Positions 11,976-27,100 of a DNA stretch of 64,000 nt are shown here, piece after piece (positions within the stretch are counted from its first letter, which is position 1; each line of letters begins with the position of its first letter). The notes beneath the pieces are model-generated. The model was not told the DNA's origin, did no database searches, and saw nothing but the letters and a program-made list of their open reading frames with translations. This stretch comes from Petrosia ficiformis. Its lineage: Eukaryota > Porifera > Demospongiae > Haplosclerida > Petrosiidae. The position numbers and the translations under genes were made by a program. The stretch covers positions 2,337,701-2,401,700 of the forward strand of contig OX345638.1 of NCBI GenBank assembly GCA_947044365.1. The letters are read 5' to 3'.

Positions 11976-12479
11976 TTGCAAAGACAGTTTTTGCTTCTTG
12001 TTATAGTGGCCCAGGGTCTGTTGCTGAACGTAATCAGGTGTATATATGATCATAACTAAGTAAGATAATCATTCTGTTGCTGAATGTGAGGCTATTGGTA
12101 AAATACTGGTAAACTACTGGGCGGCCTATTTCTGAATGTAAGGCAGGCCAGTGTATGTAATTAAGGAGTTCAAAAAAACTCAGCTTCCCCCCCAAAACAT
12201 CAGATAATTATAATACTACTCCTAAATACGGTTTGCAGAACAGTTCTCATAAATGTGGTTAAAGGAGGAAAAATGGGTGTGGCCAACCCCAAAAAATTGC
12301 AGAATTAGCTTCCCCAAGATGGAACTCTGATTATGTATATGTATACAATGGGAGAATGATCATAACTAAGTGATAATGAGTCTCACAGCAAAAAAATTGA
12401 CTAGGTTAGTACAGTTGCAAAGATTCAGTTGTTACCAACTTACCCTTGCTCAGTACTCAGTGCATGGTGTAAATCCCGC

Positions 12480-12622
12480 ACAGGGGTGTGGTTACGGGAC
12501 GAAATTCGCGATTTAATTAATTAATTAATTAGCGCGATATGGGCGTGGCCATTAATAGGTGGAGCCCTTCTAGCTGAAGGTCATTCTTTTTAAAGTTTTA
12601 TCATCAGACTTTTGTGCTAACC
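12480..12622 (+). promoter_or_regulatory. Probable promoter/5' UTR of the Rubicon gene
   Basis: Just upstream of the ATG is a short CpG-bearing patch with a GC-box-like GGGCGTGGCC (about 12540) and a TTAATTAATTAATTAATTAG tract. No TATA box is convincing. The transcription start is not determinable from sequence. Confidence 0.3.
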
Positions 12623-15600
12623 ATGTCTTTAGATAATTCCTCACCTAACCTTCATTTTGTATTTGGAGGAAACGAAAAGAAGAGCTCTATTCCAATGAGT
12701 TCAGCAACACCACAACCTGATGTGGTGGTAAGCAAGAACACTTCAACATCAGCAAGAGATGTATTGATGCAGTTGCAAAAAGACAATGAAGAAGTGGAGA
12801 CAATGAAAAGTCGTAGAAGAACGCTACAAGATTCTCAAGTGGACCACACACTACTTGAAAAAGGGATTGTTTTAAGGAATGATCCTCTTGTACATGGAAA
12901 ACCACACCCATATTCAGAATTAAGAACTAAAAACAAAGATTTTGTAACAAGTAATAAAGATACGGCTTATTTTCCACTAGTTGATCATATTTCACACATA
13001 GAACAAAATGGTCTTTTTGATAATCTAGCTCAAGAATCAATCCTTTCTCTTCGCTCTGTTCTACATATGCCTACAGACCCATCATTGCTCAAATTAGATG
13101 CTTCGAGTTCCCCTGATAGCGGATATGGGAACACACCAGATATTGGTATTAAACTAAGTACTTTGTCACCTAACTCTAGAAGTAGGTCTTCTTCGTCTGA
13201 AACCACAGCCACTTCTAGCGATGATGCAGTATCAAATAGACGCACTCCTATAAGTAGTGGTGTGCCAAGTAGTTTATGGAGTGGGCATGAGTCTGTGTTA
13301 GAGTTTGTAGCAGAGGAAAGGAGAGAGGATGAAGATGAGGAAGAGGAGGAGGAGGAGGAGGAAGAAGATGAGACAGGTGAGCAAAGAGAGAATGACAAAC
13401 TGACTAGTAATATAAATGAAGAAGATAATATTTTACCAAATATAATGCCCCCGTCCTTATTGTCACATGATAATACCACCTTGTATAAAAATCCTGTTTC
13501 TATGGAGACCAACTTCCCTCCAAATGAGTTAGACCCCTTCTATCATCCTAATGATGATGTTCTTATCAAAGTTACTAAGAGGCAAGGAATTCAACGAAGC
13601 TCTTCAGTAGAGGCCACACAGTCGACTCCAGTTTCATATGGTGACTATCACACTAATGACATGAGAGGGACTAACAAGACAGGAGGAATGGAGGGAGGAA
13701 GAAAGCGGAATTCTTTAAGGAAGCGAACACAAAGTGTGAGAAGAGGTTAGTTACAAATGTTTGTTAACATTCACAATGACCTCAAAAATAGAATGTGATG
13801 ACTTATATATAGTATAGTGTATAGTTTAATGTCATAAGGTTAATACATGATTATACTGTAACTCAATAACTTATAATGTATACATTGTGTAGTTTAATGT
13901 CATAAGATAATACATGATTATACTGTAACTCAATAACTTATATGTACTATAGTGTATAGTTTAATGTTATAAGGTTAATACATAATTATACTGTAACTCA
14001 ATAACTTATATGTAATATAGTGTATAGTTTAATGTCATAAGGTTAATACATAATTATACTGTAACTCAATAATGATACAATCTATACTATTATGTACATG
14101 TACCATGAGCTTATGAGTAGTTTTACTGCTATTCCGATATTTCTTGAGTCTCCACTAATGTCTACTTATTTGTTGCATGGGAGTTAATGTAGTTTTAATT
14201 TGTTTCTCGAACCTTTAGTTATAGTTAACTAAAATAACATTAGGCTTATTCTAAAAGGGTTTTAGTTTTAGTTAACTCACTAAAAGTGTCCATCGAACGA
14301 TCAATTTCATCATACTTAGTTATAGTTATTACAGTAGACTTGTAATTAACACATGCGTAGTTTAGTTATGTAAAAGTCACAATGCTTTACTAAGAGGAAT
14401 TTTAGTTATAGTTATAGTTAATACTAATGATTACTCGTTGAAACTTCCTAATATGGTAAGTTTCTGTATAAAATATTACTTACAGTTTAGTTATCTAAAG
14501 TCACAATGCTTTACTAATAGGAGTTGTAGTTTATAGTTACATGATGTAACTGTAACAACACTAATGATTAGGCATATCATTCATTGAAACTTCCTAATAT
14601 GGTAATAATTCTAAATCGGTTTACATGTATGTAGTTACATGTACATGGTCGCTTCATAACTTTGCTGCTCATAAACTATTGATACTACCAAATACGATAT
14701 TAATCATATTACTATTCTAATGTACATGTACACTGTACCTTCCATTGATCCAATATGTAATTCATTGTATTATACATACTGTCAGTACATATCACCTGTT
14801 ATTCTATAACATATTCCATTTTACTATCCATTGGTGCAATACATATTCCATTTTACTATCCATTGGTGCAATATGTAATCCATTTTACTATCCATTGGTG
14901 CAATACATATTCCATTTTACTATCCATTGGTGCAATACATATTCCATTTTACTATCCATTGGTGCAATATGTATTCCATTTTACAATCCATTGGTGCAAT
15001 ACATATTCCATTTTACTATCCATTGGTGCAATATGTATTCCATTATACTATCCATTGGTGCAATACATATTCCATTTTACTATCCATTGGTGCAATACAT
15101 ATTCCATTTTACTATCCATTGGTGCAATACATATTCCATTATACTATCCATTGGTGCAATATGTATTCCATTTTACTATCCATTGGTGCAATATGTATTC
15201 CATTTTACTATCCATTGGTGTAATACGTATTCCATTTTACTATCCATTGGTGGAATACATATTCCATTTTACTATCCATTGGTGCAATATGTATTCCATT
15301 TTACTATCCATTGGTGTAATACGTATTCCATTGCACTATCCATTGTCCAATACGTATTCCATTTTACTATCCATTGTCAAATACATATTCCATTTTACTA
15401 TCCATTGGTGCAATACATATTCCATTGTACTATCCATTGGGGTCTGGAAAAAGAGGAGAAATGTGCCAAATGCTGGACGCTATTCTGAGCACTGTATATA
15501 TACTTGTAGAAGGGTACAGTGATTCACTATAGTAGTTTAGTGAGAAGACAGAGAACCTTGACAAGTACTTCACTGGTTGGTACACAATGTTCTCTTTAAG

Positions 15601-17371
15601 TTTCTCCTAAAGTACCACTTGCGTATGAGTGGAATTTAATTAGCCCTCACTTGGTTTTGTCAAAATTATGCGCATGTATTGTTGCAATTAAGTATTAATT
15701 AGCCACACCTCCTCTGTTAGTACTATTCTATGGCTGTGACTTGTTTACCAATTCCTATCTATGACTCTGTGGTTTGTTACCATAAATAGTTATGTTATCA
15801 AGTGTAGTAAAGGTCATTGTTTAACAGATAAATTTGTTATTTCAATGTTATCAAGTTTGTTAAATGCAGTTTGAACAAACACTACAAACCAAATATACTT
15901 CTTATCACAACTTGGATATAACACTAACACATCATGTACACACGCTACGTGTAAATACTGATCACATGCATAGTGTGTGTATATCGTGTACACACGCTAC
16001 ATGTACATACTGATTACATGCATAGTGTGTGTACAACACATCATGTACACACACTACATGTACATACTGTACAACACATCATGTAGACACACTACATGTA
16101 CATACTGATTACATGCATAGTGTGTGTACAACACATCATGTAGACACACTACATGTACATACTGATCACATGCATAGTGTGTGTACAACACATCATGTAG
16201 ACACACTACATGTACATACTGATTACATGCATAGTGTGTGTACAACACATCATGTAGACACACTACATGTACATGGCTGAATAGCGAGTATTATCCAAAT
16301 GGGGTCACATATATGTTCACATTCACATGTAGATTCACAGCTGACAGTTCACGTGATTGAAAGAAAAACACATGCACATACATGTACACTGGAGCTTCCC
16401 ATACATACACATGCACAGAGGTGTATGTGTTTTTCCACGTTTTTACAATCATATGAGTTATGACCGCACATGTACATGTACATGTACAACTGTACATGTA
16501 GGTGTGTGTGTGAACACATATGAATATGTACATGTATGTGAATAGATACAGATAAGTACATGTATATGCATGTGATCAGTAGGTGGCGTCATGTAGTGAT
16601 GCCGTGTATAATACATACATGTACATGTATGTACATATGTATATATATATATATGTATGGACGTCTGTAGTGTACAAAGACCTACATGCACACACACACA
16701 CACATACAATGACGCATGTACCATTGCAAGTAACAGAACAACCTTACTCATCTCTTCCATTTCTCTATACAGATAGTGGACGTAATGCTTTATTTATGGA
16801 AGGAAAGGACACGTTTCAGATCCAGGATGAACTAAGTAAAGACAACTACCACCTCACACTCAGTGATGCTCTCATATCTGTTATTGAAGAGGTGAGTATC
16901 ATCATCGTTATCATCCACATCACATCTTATTCTCTCTAAAATTCTTCTTGTAACATATCCAATCGTTTATTCTATTTACTTACATGCCTCTTTTTCTAGC
17001 CTCATACCCAGACTCTTAAGATTGGAACCTGGATTCAACTGTTTGAGCATGCACTATTGTGTAAAATAACACGTGGTCACTAAACAGTGTGTCAGTTTGT
17101 AGTACACAATAACACGGCCATTTGCTCCTGGTTTGAAACAAGATCAAAGATCCAAGGTAATATACAGAAACAGAGATCGGTTGATCAAAACTACCCATAT
17201 TGATTATACTACATGTTAAATGGAAAGACTACTATAGTTCATTGATTCCATTGAACATCTTGGAAATCAAAAATTTTATAAGCTCATACACAAACAGTTG
17301 AATCCAGACTATTTTTCTCTGCCATTTTAAGAGCCTGGGTATGAGGCTGCTCTCTCTCTCTTTTCTCTCTT

Positions 17372-17420
<49 letters not shown>

Positions 17421-20400
17421 CTTCCACTTGCTGTTCCTCCTCTTCTATCCTCCTATTCATTCCTAGTCTTCTCTTCTCATTCATATCATTCTACATCTTC
17501 TCTTGATACAGTACAAATCTCTTCTTCATGAGCAAGCATATGATGAATACCTTACTAAAATGAGTATTAGTAGCAACAGTTCTGAAACCCTTTGTTCTCC
17601 TACTCAGCAAAATTGTGTTGAATTTCCAGACTCTATTACCTCCTCTCCACCTGTTCATGAAGGAGTAGAAGAGAGAAGGTCTACACTATCTAATTTAACA
17701 TGTAGAGGGTCCACTACAAGCTTACATAGAAAATGGGCTGTTGAAAACTATAGATCTGGTAAAGATATAATATATAAACACATGATTTTGATTGCAGTAT
17801 AAGCACATGAGCCTGATTGTATTATAAGCTTATAAGAATAATTGTATTATAAGCACATGAGCTTAATCTTATCATAAGCTCATAAGATTAATTGCATTGT
17901 AAGCACATGAGCTTGTATTATAAGCTCACGAGATTAATTGTATTATAAGCTCATGAGCTTAAGTGTATTGTGAGCTCATGAGATTAATTGTATTATAAGC
18001 TCATAAGTATTATAAGCTCATGAGTGTAACCGTATTATTATTATAAACATGTACATGTTCATTATTCATGTATTAGTATCAGGTATCATACATGATATTT
18101 TTTTCAGGAGGGGAAAATCTTTCATGTGAACACACTCCTTGTATATATGCTCCCCTACGCAATTTGTTAAGGTTGCTTTGTGGTGCTAGAATGCTTTAGC
18201 CAAGATGTTGCATTTTGAAGTAATGTTGGTCTAGAGGGGGGATGATATCCTCTTCATTCCACTGTACATGTATGTACTTCAATATTCAATACATGTACAT
18301 GTACAAAAAACAGTACAATACATGTACAATACATGTATTGCTCATTTTTCCATATAATGTTTTATAATAGCATGTATGTGTACATGTGTTTAATTTAAAT
18401 ATTGTAATATAAGTTGCATTAGGACTTTATTTCCTTTTTTTAGATACGTCTGATTATCCTCTACGTGAGGTAAGTCTTCTTCATTTGATGAACTCTCCTG
18501 TTGCTAGTAACTCAGCCGAGGGTACTGCCCATAGACTGTTACAATATGTAGCAAAAGTGCTAGGAGGAAATTCACAGGTTGAATTCAGGGTACCACAGGT
18601 TAGTGAGCTACATGTAGGTTTATAGCATGAGAGAATTAGAAAGTAAGGAAAACTGAAAAAGTCAGGAATCCAACTACTAACAGATCTTCTGTTCTGCTTG
18701 TCTGTTGGGGTACTGTTTGTCAGCTTAAGATAGTTAGGTCTTTGACAGCGGGTTTGAAGCTACCTTTGGGATTAGTACAATCTATAGGCTGGTTCACAAC
18801 ATGATGCAAGGCCTTTTGTTTTTTTTTGTGTTGCGTAGTCTGTTGTATTGTGAAGATGATGCGATTCTTTTAACACCGTCAGACGCAACCTAACGCACCA
18901 ATAGGATCTGATTCTATTTTACGTGAGCTGTGTTGCATTTGACCAATCAGTTTTCAGAATTTTATCAGAACACAACGGAAGCAAAGCAAGACTTGATTCA
19001 TATTGTGAACCAGCCTTTACACTTCTCTACCATCAAAGAGTCTAGTGGCTCAGATGGTAAGAGTGCTAGATATCAGTTGGTCCGGAAGTCAATCCCTAGT
19101 CTAATTTCTTTATCAATTTTCCAATTGTTTCCCATTCCACCCTGTATCAATAATGTATTATATATCACAATAATGCCTTGTATAGCCTTATGCAATAAAC
19201 ACAGTGTCTAATATGTGTTAGTTACTGGATGCAGACCTAATTTCCTGTATGTGACTAAGTATATGTAAAGTTAGCACAACATTAATTAAGATCAATTGTT
19301 TACCTTTTATATGCCCACTATCCTGTTACTTGAATAAAATTTTAGATTAGCAACAATTGTTTCTCCCGGATACCAAACTTTATAGGCTTCAAAGTTACGA
19401 ACTAAACTCTTCATATTTGTAATGACCTCAAAAAATAGGATGTGAAGAGTTTATAGTATATAGTTTAATGTCATAAGGTTAATACATGATTATACTGTAA
19501 CTCAATAACTTATATGTACTATAGTGTATAGTTAATGTCATAAGGTTAATACATGTAACTCAATAACTTATATGTACTATAGTGTATAGTTAATGTCATA
19601 AGGTTAATACATGATTATACTGTAACTCAATAACTTATATGTAATATAGTATATAGTTTAATGTCATAAGGTTAATACATGATTATACTGTAACTCAATA
19701 ACTTAATGTACTATAGTGTATAGTTTAATATCATAAGGTTAACACATGATTATACTGTAACTCAATAACTTACATGTATATGTACTATAGCGTATAGTTT
19801 AATATCATAAGGTTAATACATGATTATACTGTAACTCAATAATGAAAAGAATTGGAATGATAATAATATGAAATGGTACAGGTAAAAAGATTGTTGGACA
19901 TTCCAAACTAAAGTTATGAACATTTTTCTGAGGTCATAGTATATGATGTCAAAATGGTCTAATAGTGAATTCTATTTGATCACTCTACCCTCTCCTTTCT
20001 CCTGATCTTGAGATGATAATTGCTATTTTTCATTTCAATTCAGGTCATACAACTTCCCTCTGATTTCATTAGTTCTATTAAGAGAGAGGAACTACTTCAA
20101 TACTCTGTTTCTGATGTATGTACATGTATGTATGTGTGTTAGTGTGTATGTATGTATGTATGTGTGTATGTATGTACAGTATGTATACAGTATGTATACG
20201 GTATGTATACAGTATGTATGTATGTATGTACATGTACATGTATATAGGTTTGTATGTAGAACAAACTCGACAAACTGAATATAATTAATATTAATGATCT
20301 TTTTTAATCACAAATTACGCAATCACATATAATTATATTTAGACATCATCTCCAATACGAGGAAGTACTGATTGGGCTCCTCCACGTCAACAGATTATAC

Positions 20401-21108
20401 ACTCAGTACATTCCCCGCCAAAGTTAGTGGATGTGGTCAGATAAATATTATTAATTTAGTGTCTATAATGATATGATTATAATATATATTACATGTACAT
20501 GTACATACATGTATGTATGTAACTATTTATATTACATTTACAATATATGTCAATAAAATATCACCGTACAGTAACAGTAATTACTGTCAGTATAGTATAG
20601 TAATTACTGTCTCACTACTGTGGTATTCAATTGACAAGTGCACCAATTATTGTTAAAACTACTGTTGAACTACTGTAGTGTGGAAATGAAACTACTGAGT
20701 AATTACTGTACTGTGTGACTTTATATTGACATGCATGTACATGTATATGTGTATTTGTAGCTGTATTTATGTTAATTGATCATTTAGAGGAATAATGTCC
20801 AATCAAATACTTGATGCTTGCTATTTTGGTATTTGCATCGAATGTCAATGAAATGCGGTGTTTAAGATGGTTCTTCCTGGACACCAAATTAAATTCCCTC
20901 AAACGGTTTAATAAAGAGGAATTGATCAAACGTACCTTCCTACAAATGATTGTCTATTGAAAACCCAGTCAGATATACATTACTGTAATGATAACACTGG
21001 TATTATTATAATTATTAACTACCTGTCTTGTTTCAGGAATATATATTCAGCTTTTGGGGAACAGGGTAATCGATGTGCTGGATGTGGTATGATAATGGAT
21101 CTGAGTGA

Positions 21109-21168
<60 letters not shown>

Positions 21169-24100
21169 GTCTGCTTTCCTGCTTTCCTTTCTGTCTGTCT
21201 CACTGTCTGCTTGTGTGCTTGCCTATCAGCCTGCTTGCCTGCCTGTCTCTCTGTCTCTCTGTCTGTCTGTTTGTCTGTCTGTCTGTTTGTACACAATACA
21301 CACTACACAATACTATTTTAAGCATATTGCAACAATCCTAAATTCCATACAGTGTCATCATACATGTGTTGATGTTGTGTATATGTATTAGTTATAGAGA
21401 ATGCATTATGTAATCGAGACCTTTATTTGGCCCCGCCCAAGTACCCTCATTAAAATATGTATTCCACTCTAAATGCTGTTATAATTGCATACTGACTTAA
21501 TACACATGTGCATTACATGATTTCAAGTGCTGGCAAGTGATGCCTTCCCTACAATCTCATTGGTCAGAATTTCATGAGATGCATTGTAAACATTATTAGT
21601 GATACACCAATAAGGGATTTTACCAATATTGCAGATATTTCAATAAACTGATAATTACATGTACTTTAGATCAGAGTTTTTGATAGGTTTTGAAGCTTGG
21701 GCCAAATTGGCTCAAAAATGGTTAGTGTGTGCGCCATTGAGAATACATCTTGAGCCAATTAACTAAAAGTTGATGCTGTTAGTGACAATATAATTATAAT
21801 TAACTGTGCCACTGGCCCAAAGAGAGAACTGTGCAGTGCCAAATAAGAAGCTCTTTGGGCCAATGGTGTGCCATATGAGCTTATCAAAAACACTGTTTTA
21901 GATATGTACTGATAATTGTTGTTTTCTCTCAGATCAAGCGAAATATTTCAGATTTTGTAACTACACTGGGAGATACTTCTGTGTTAGTTGTCATCAAAAC
22001 TTTGTCTCTTGTATACCAGCACACATTATAGCTAAATGGTCTTTTAAAAGGTATTTAATAAATACTTTTTTTTAATGAAATAAAACTAAATTTCTATTTT
22101 ATGCAAATTGAAAGAGAAGACTTACTGTTCATTCATTCATTCATCCATCCATCCATCCATCCATTTATTTATACATCCATCCATCCATCCATCCATCCAT
22201 CCATCTATTCATTCATTAATTCATTTAACCATCCATCCATTCTTCCATCCATCCATCCATTCATTCATTCATTCATTTCTTCTCCCTCCCCCCACCATCC
22301 TCTCTCTCAGACTACCAGTATCAAATTTTGCTAGAGACACTTTAGCAAATATTGAAAAAGAACCACTTTTCAACATAGAATCACTTAATCCTACCCTATA
22401 TACAAGAATATCGGAAATATCAAGAGTTAGAGTAAGTGTTTCAAAACAGTTGACATAAAGACAACATAGCATGCATACAGTGTATGCAGTGGTGTGGAAA
22501 CAACAGTTTATTGTTCGACTAATCTAGTGAATGTCTGGCAAATTGAAACTAAATTGTATATGAGAGCATAACAAGACAAGAATGATGAAAATAGGTTTAA
22601 ATGTCTGGCAGTTGACTCAATGTTTCAACACCTTTATATATTTATACAGTGTTCTTACAGCAAAGGCCACAATTAATTATTCATAATTATTAGTTGCCAC
22701 ACCCTCCTTATACACAACCAGAAATGGACATTTGTATTTTGTTATACCTTCCAGTGTTCATACAATGTATACTGAAACCAAAGTGCATGTTGCATGTGGG
22801 TAGAAGGCACAAGTTAAGAATATCCTAATGAAACCCTAAAAATGCTAGTATACCTAACATACTTCTTAAACAGTAAATACAAGATGTTGTAAGATATAAC
22901 ACTAACAATGCCAGTACACCTAACATATAATCTTGTATAGGTGTACTGGTATTGTTAGGGTTTTATTAGGATATTCTTTACGTGTGCATGTGTGTGTGTG
23001 AGACTTGATAAGAAGGGTACATCATGGATTATAGCAAATACCCAATTGCACATGGGAGAGTACATAAGAAACAATGACTTTATACAATATACATGTGATC
23101 AGAGTTTTTTTATATATACATGGGCCAAATTGGCTCAACAATGGTTAGTGTGTGCACCATTGGGAATACATCTTGAGCCAATTAACAAAGATTTAATACT
23201 GTTAGTGACAATATAATCATAATTAACTGCTTCATCTGGTCTAAATAGAGAACTATGCAGTGAGCTCTTTGAGCCAATGGTGCACCATATGAACTTATCA
23301 AAAACACTGATGTACATGTATTTGTACATGTACATGTATATGTACATGTATATGTACACGTATATGTACATGTATGTGACCAGATGTTTTTCAATGATTT
23401 AAATTTGTATGCAATTACACATGTATGACATTTTAATTCAGATATGTTATATGACACTCACCTAAATATGACCTTCATTTGTATTTTAGAAGACACTTTT
23501 TATGCATGATGGGAATTATAATGTTATACAGCTTTTTGTAGAGAAAGCAGCAATCATTGGACTTGTAAGATAGGAAAGGTTTTTTAGCTTCCTGTGCAAA
23601 TTTGTGCCAAATAGAGGATAGGAATGATAGAACATTAAGTCGAATAATAGACACTTGTGATTGTTGCCATGGTTACGTTTATATAGGAATACAGATCTCA
23701 GTTAGTCACTATGAGAAAGTACATTGTAACTTGTTCCAGAGCTCAAAGGTTATTTCCTAAATAACTCTTCAATCCAATTTCGTCTCCTTCTTGTTTGTGT
23801 TTTTTTAATTCTTCTCTGTTTCTCATTTATATCAATATTCCATTCACTCTATTTCTGCTGTTTATTCGATTTATCTGTCCTTTCATCCATCCACCTAACT
23901 ATTTACCCTTTCATCCATCCAATGTAATCCATTCTTCTACCTATGCAATCTTTAAGTTCTTCCATCCACTTATCCATTCATCCACTAATCCATTTACCAT
24001 CCATTTGTTCTTCCATTCGCCTATCCATTTGCCTATCCATTCATCCGAATTTATTCCATTCATTTATTCATTTATTGACTCCATCCATCTCTCGTCCATT

Positions 24101-27100
24101 CATTCTTCGATCCACATCTAACAATCATTTATGAATTTAATCATCAGATTTATCCATCTGTCATACATCCATTCTACCATTCATCCACTCATCCATTCAA
24201 CCAATACATTTCCAATCATCCATTTATCCATCATGCATCCATTCTACCATTCATCCACTCATCCATTCAACCAATACATTTCCAATCATCCATTTATCCA
24301 TCATGCATCCATTCTACCATTCATCCACTCATCCATTCAACCAATACATTTCCAATCATCCATTTATCCATCATGCATCCATTCTACCATTCATCTACTC
24401 ATCCATTCAACCAATACATTTCCAATCATCCATTTATCCATCATGCATCCATTCTACCATTCATCTACTCATCTATTCAACCAATACATTTCCAATCATC
24501 CATTTATTCATCATGCATCCATTCTACCATTCATCTACTCATCCATTCAACCAATACATTTCCAATCATCCATTTATCCATCATGCATCCATTCTACCAT
24601 TCATCCACTCATCCATTCAACCAATACATTTCCAATCATCCATTCATCCATCATGCATCCATTCATCCAACCCAAACATTCAACCAATCATTTATCTATT
24701 ACTATATGGAATTACTCAAATTAGTTTGGTTGACAACTTCAATGAGTATGGTCACTGGACCGCTGGAGATATTCATGTTTACTCTCTGAGTGACTTCATG
24801 TTGGTAAGTCAGGAACCAGTCTATTAGCATGTGAGACTTTACAATACTTATAAATATGAACAAGACCCTTTATATCAACAAGACCCTTTATATAAACAAG
24901 ACCTTCATATGAACAAGACCCTTCATATAAACAAGACCCTTTATATGAACAAGACCCTTTATATAAACAAGACCCTTCATATAAACAAGGGATCCTATTT
25001 ATTGTTGGGTTCCTATTTAAATAGGTTTCCTTTATTATGTACATGTACCTTTCATGTGGAAGCCATGTTTAATTAGATATTGGAACAAATTAGTTACCAG
25101 GCCCTTTTAGTGATCATGAGACCTTTTAATGAGGTTTAATGTTTCTTGACCTTTCAGGTGAGAAGTGGATATTTATCAAGAGAATTGAAATTGTTAGTGT
25201 CTGAAGCTGAGAAACATATCAAAACATGTCCTGTAAGTATGAGTAGTATGTACATGTACATGTACATGTATACATGTATACATTGTAGTGTGTTTGTAAT
25301 GTATATGTAGTGTATGTGTACATGTATACAATACAAGTGTACTGTATATGTACTTGTACATGTACATAGTGTACTGTATATTTACAAGAGTGGCTGTTTT
25401 AATATTTCTAAGCCCATTGTGACTGTATGTTACAAGCCATTGTGGCTACTTGTTTGTTGTGTTTGTTTGTTATTCGTTTCTACACCTTTTGCTAGCACAT
25501 GAATTTTCATTTACTGTACATGTACATGGTGTACTACATATGTATATGTACTGTATATCTACTGTATATGTACATGTACATTTATACAGTATGTACATGA
25601 ACACAGTTTACTGTATGCGTACATGTACTGTATATGTACATGTACTGTATATATACATGTATACAGTGTACTGTATACATGTATGTACATGGATATATAC
25701 ATGTATGTTTGACATTTTGATAATGAAAGATAGTGTAAGATTATTTGTGGTTCATTCACTATGATTCTTAGTTACCATACCATTTATGGACATCTACATA
25801 CACATACCTCACAGGTTTGTCAAGGAAAAGGATTTGTGTGCGAGTTTTGTCAGAACGAAGATGATATTATCTTCCCTTTCCAATTAACTAAAATTAGTCA
25901 GTGTCCTGGTAAGTATCATAACTATCACATTTATTATAATTATACCTAAAATGAATATGCATCCTTTGATGTGATGAGGTGTGTAAATGACGAATACACC
26001 TGGTATCACATGACATTCCGAGGTAGATAATTGAATATTAGATACCTGGCGTCATGCAACATGAGGTATACAATTTTGTGTTATTGACCTAGCCACAACA
26101 AGGCAAAAAGGAGGGTTTAGTTGTGATATTGTATGGAATTACCGACACAGCAAAAGAAATAACAATTTTAAATACATCAACTATTGAAGCTCAGCAGAAG
26201 GTTATTATGATAACGTTCTGACACCTGCAGCATAATTTTCATTCTTCATGATCAGTAGTACTGTAGTATAGGAAGACAGCAAGGCGAGTATGAAGGCAAC
26301 GCCCACACTTTACTCACCTGTGTAACTTCCACATTTTAAACAGCACAGACTTTTAACTGACTTAGTTTCACAGAAGAGCTTTCAACAAAGCCATAAATAC
26401 CAAAATTATGCTTCGTTAGTTGCAGGAAAGCATCAAGGTGAGTGTTTCAGTGCTTCAGCCATAACCGTCACTTTCTTTACAATACACAAATTAGAAATTA
26501 CGCGAAGGAAAATCACATCCTTGTTTTGTGGGTTTCTTCTGCTTTGTCGAAAGAGTGTGGTTAGGTATAAGACAGTTATAGGTCTTAGGTCAGGATATTA
26601 GTTGTTTTAGAGTCCTCGCTTCGCTCCCCTCGACCTATAACCTATACTTATTCATCCGGTGTTCCATACTTCATCTATTTATTCTCCATTGTCTATTATT
26701 AGATTGTCATTGCTGTTTTCATAAAACATGTCATAACAATAATGAATGTCCACGGTGCGAAAGAATAAAGGAAAGGTTAGATGATGTGTATACACATGAG
26801 ATGGATGGATGGATGGACAGATGGATGGACAGATGGACGGACAGATGGATGGATGGATGGATAGATGGATGGTTGAATGGATGGACAGATGGATGGATGG
26901 ATGGATGGATGAACAGACAAATGGTGGATGGATGGATGGATGGATGGACAGACAAATGGCAGATGGATGGGTAGATGGATAGATGGGCGGACAGACAGAT
27001 GGATGAGTAAATGGATACATAAATAGGATACATGGATGGATGCATACATGATATGTAAGAATGTTTTTATTTTTCTGTAGGCAACAACAGAGACTAAAAA

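Larger units (their letters stand above)
9187..12150. repeat. Tandem segmental duplication (two units of about 1.4-1.5 kb)
   Basis: Unit 1 (about 9187-10635) and unit 2 (about 10772-12150) are near-identical over their length. Each holds one 97-codon minus-strand gene, a run of 82-bp repeats and an inverted-repeat tail. The genes lie 1,581 bp apart. They differ by one amino acid, and in the part I compared by three silent changes. Unit 1 has three copies of the 82-bp internal repeat and unit 2 has two. Confidence 0.9.

Noticed and set aside
14815..15440. CRISPR-like array (regular 32-bp units)
   Set aside because: Units are contiguous with no unique spacers, and the genome is animal.
14745..15522. 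Three overlapping plus-strand frames of up to 247 codons
   Set aside because: They are the three frames of a stop-free 32-bp minisatellite; no start context, homology or codon bias.
19025..19090. Another tRNA-like piece (GTGGCTCAGATGGTAAGAGT)
   Set aside because: Only an A-box-like stretch is recognisable; too degraded to call.
21033..21391. SVCLSVCL and RQTDRQTD frames on both strands
   Set aside because: (CTGT)n repeat in a Rubicon intron; only 21037-21104 is exon.
26786..26974. DGWMDGWM extension of the Rubicon C-terminus
   Set aside because: A donor at 26776 splices in phase to 27081 and gives the family-like C-terminus; the extension is unspliced microsatellite.
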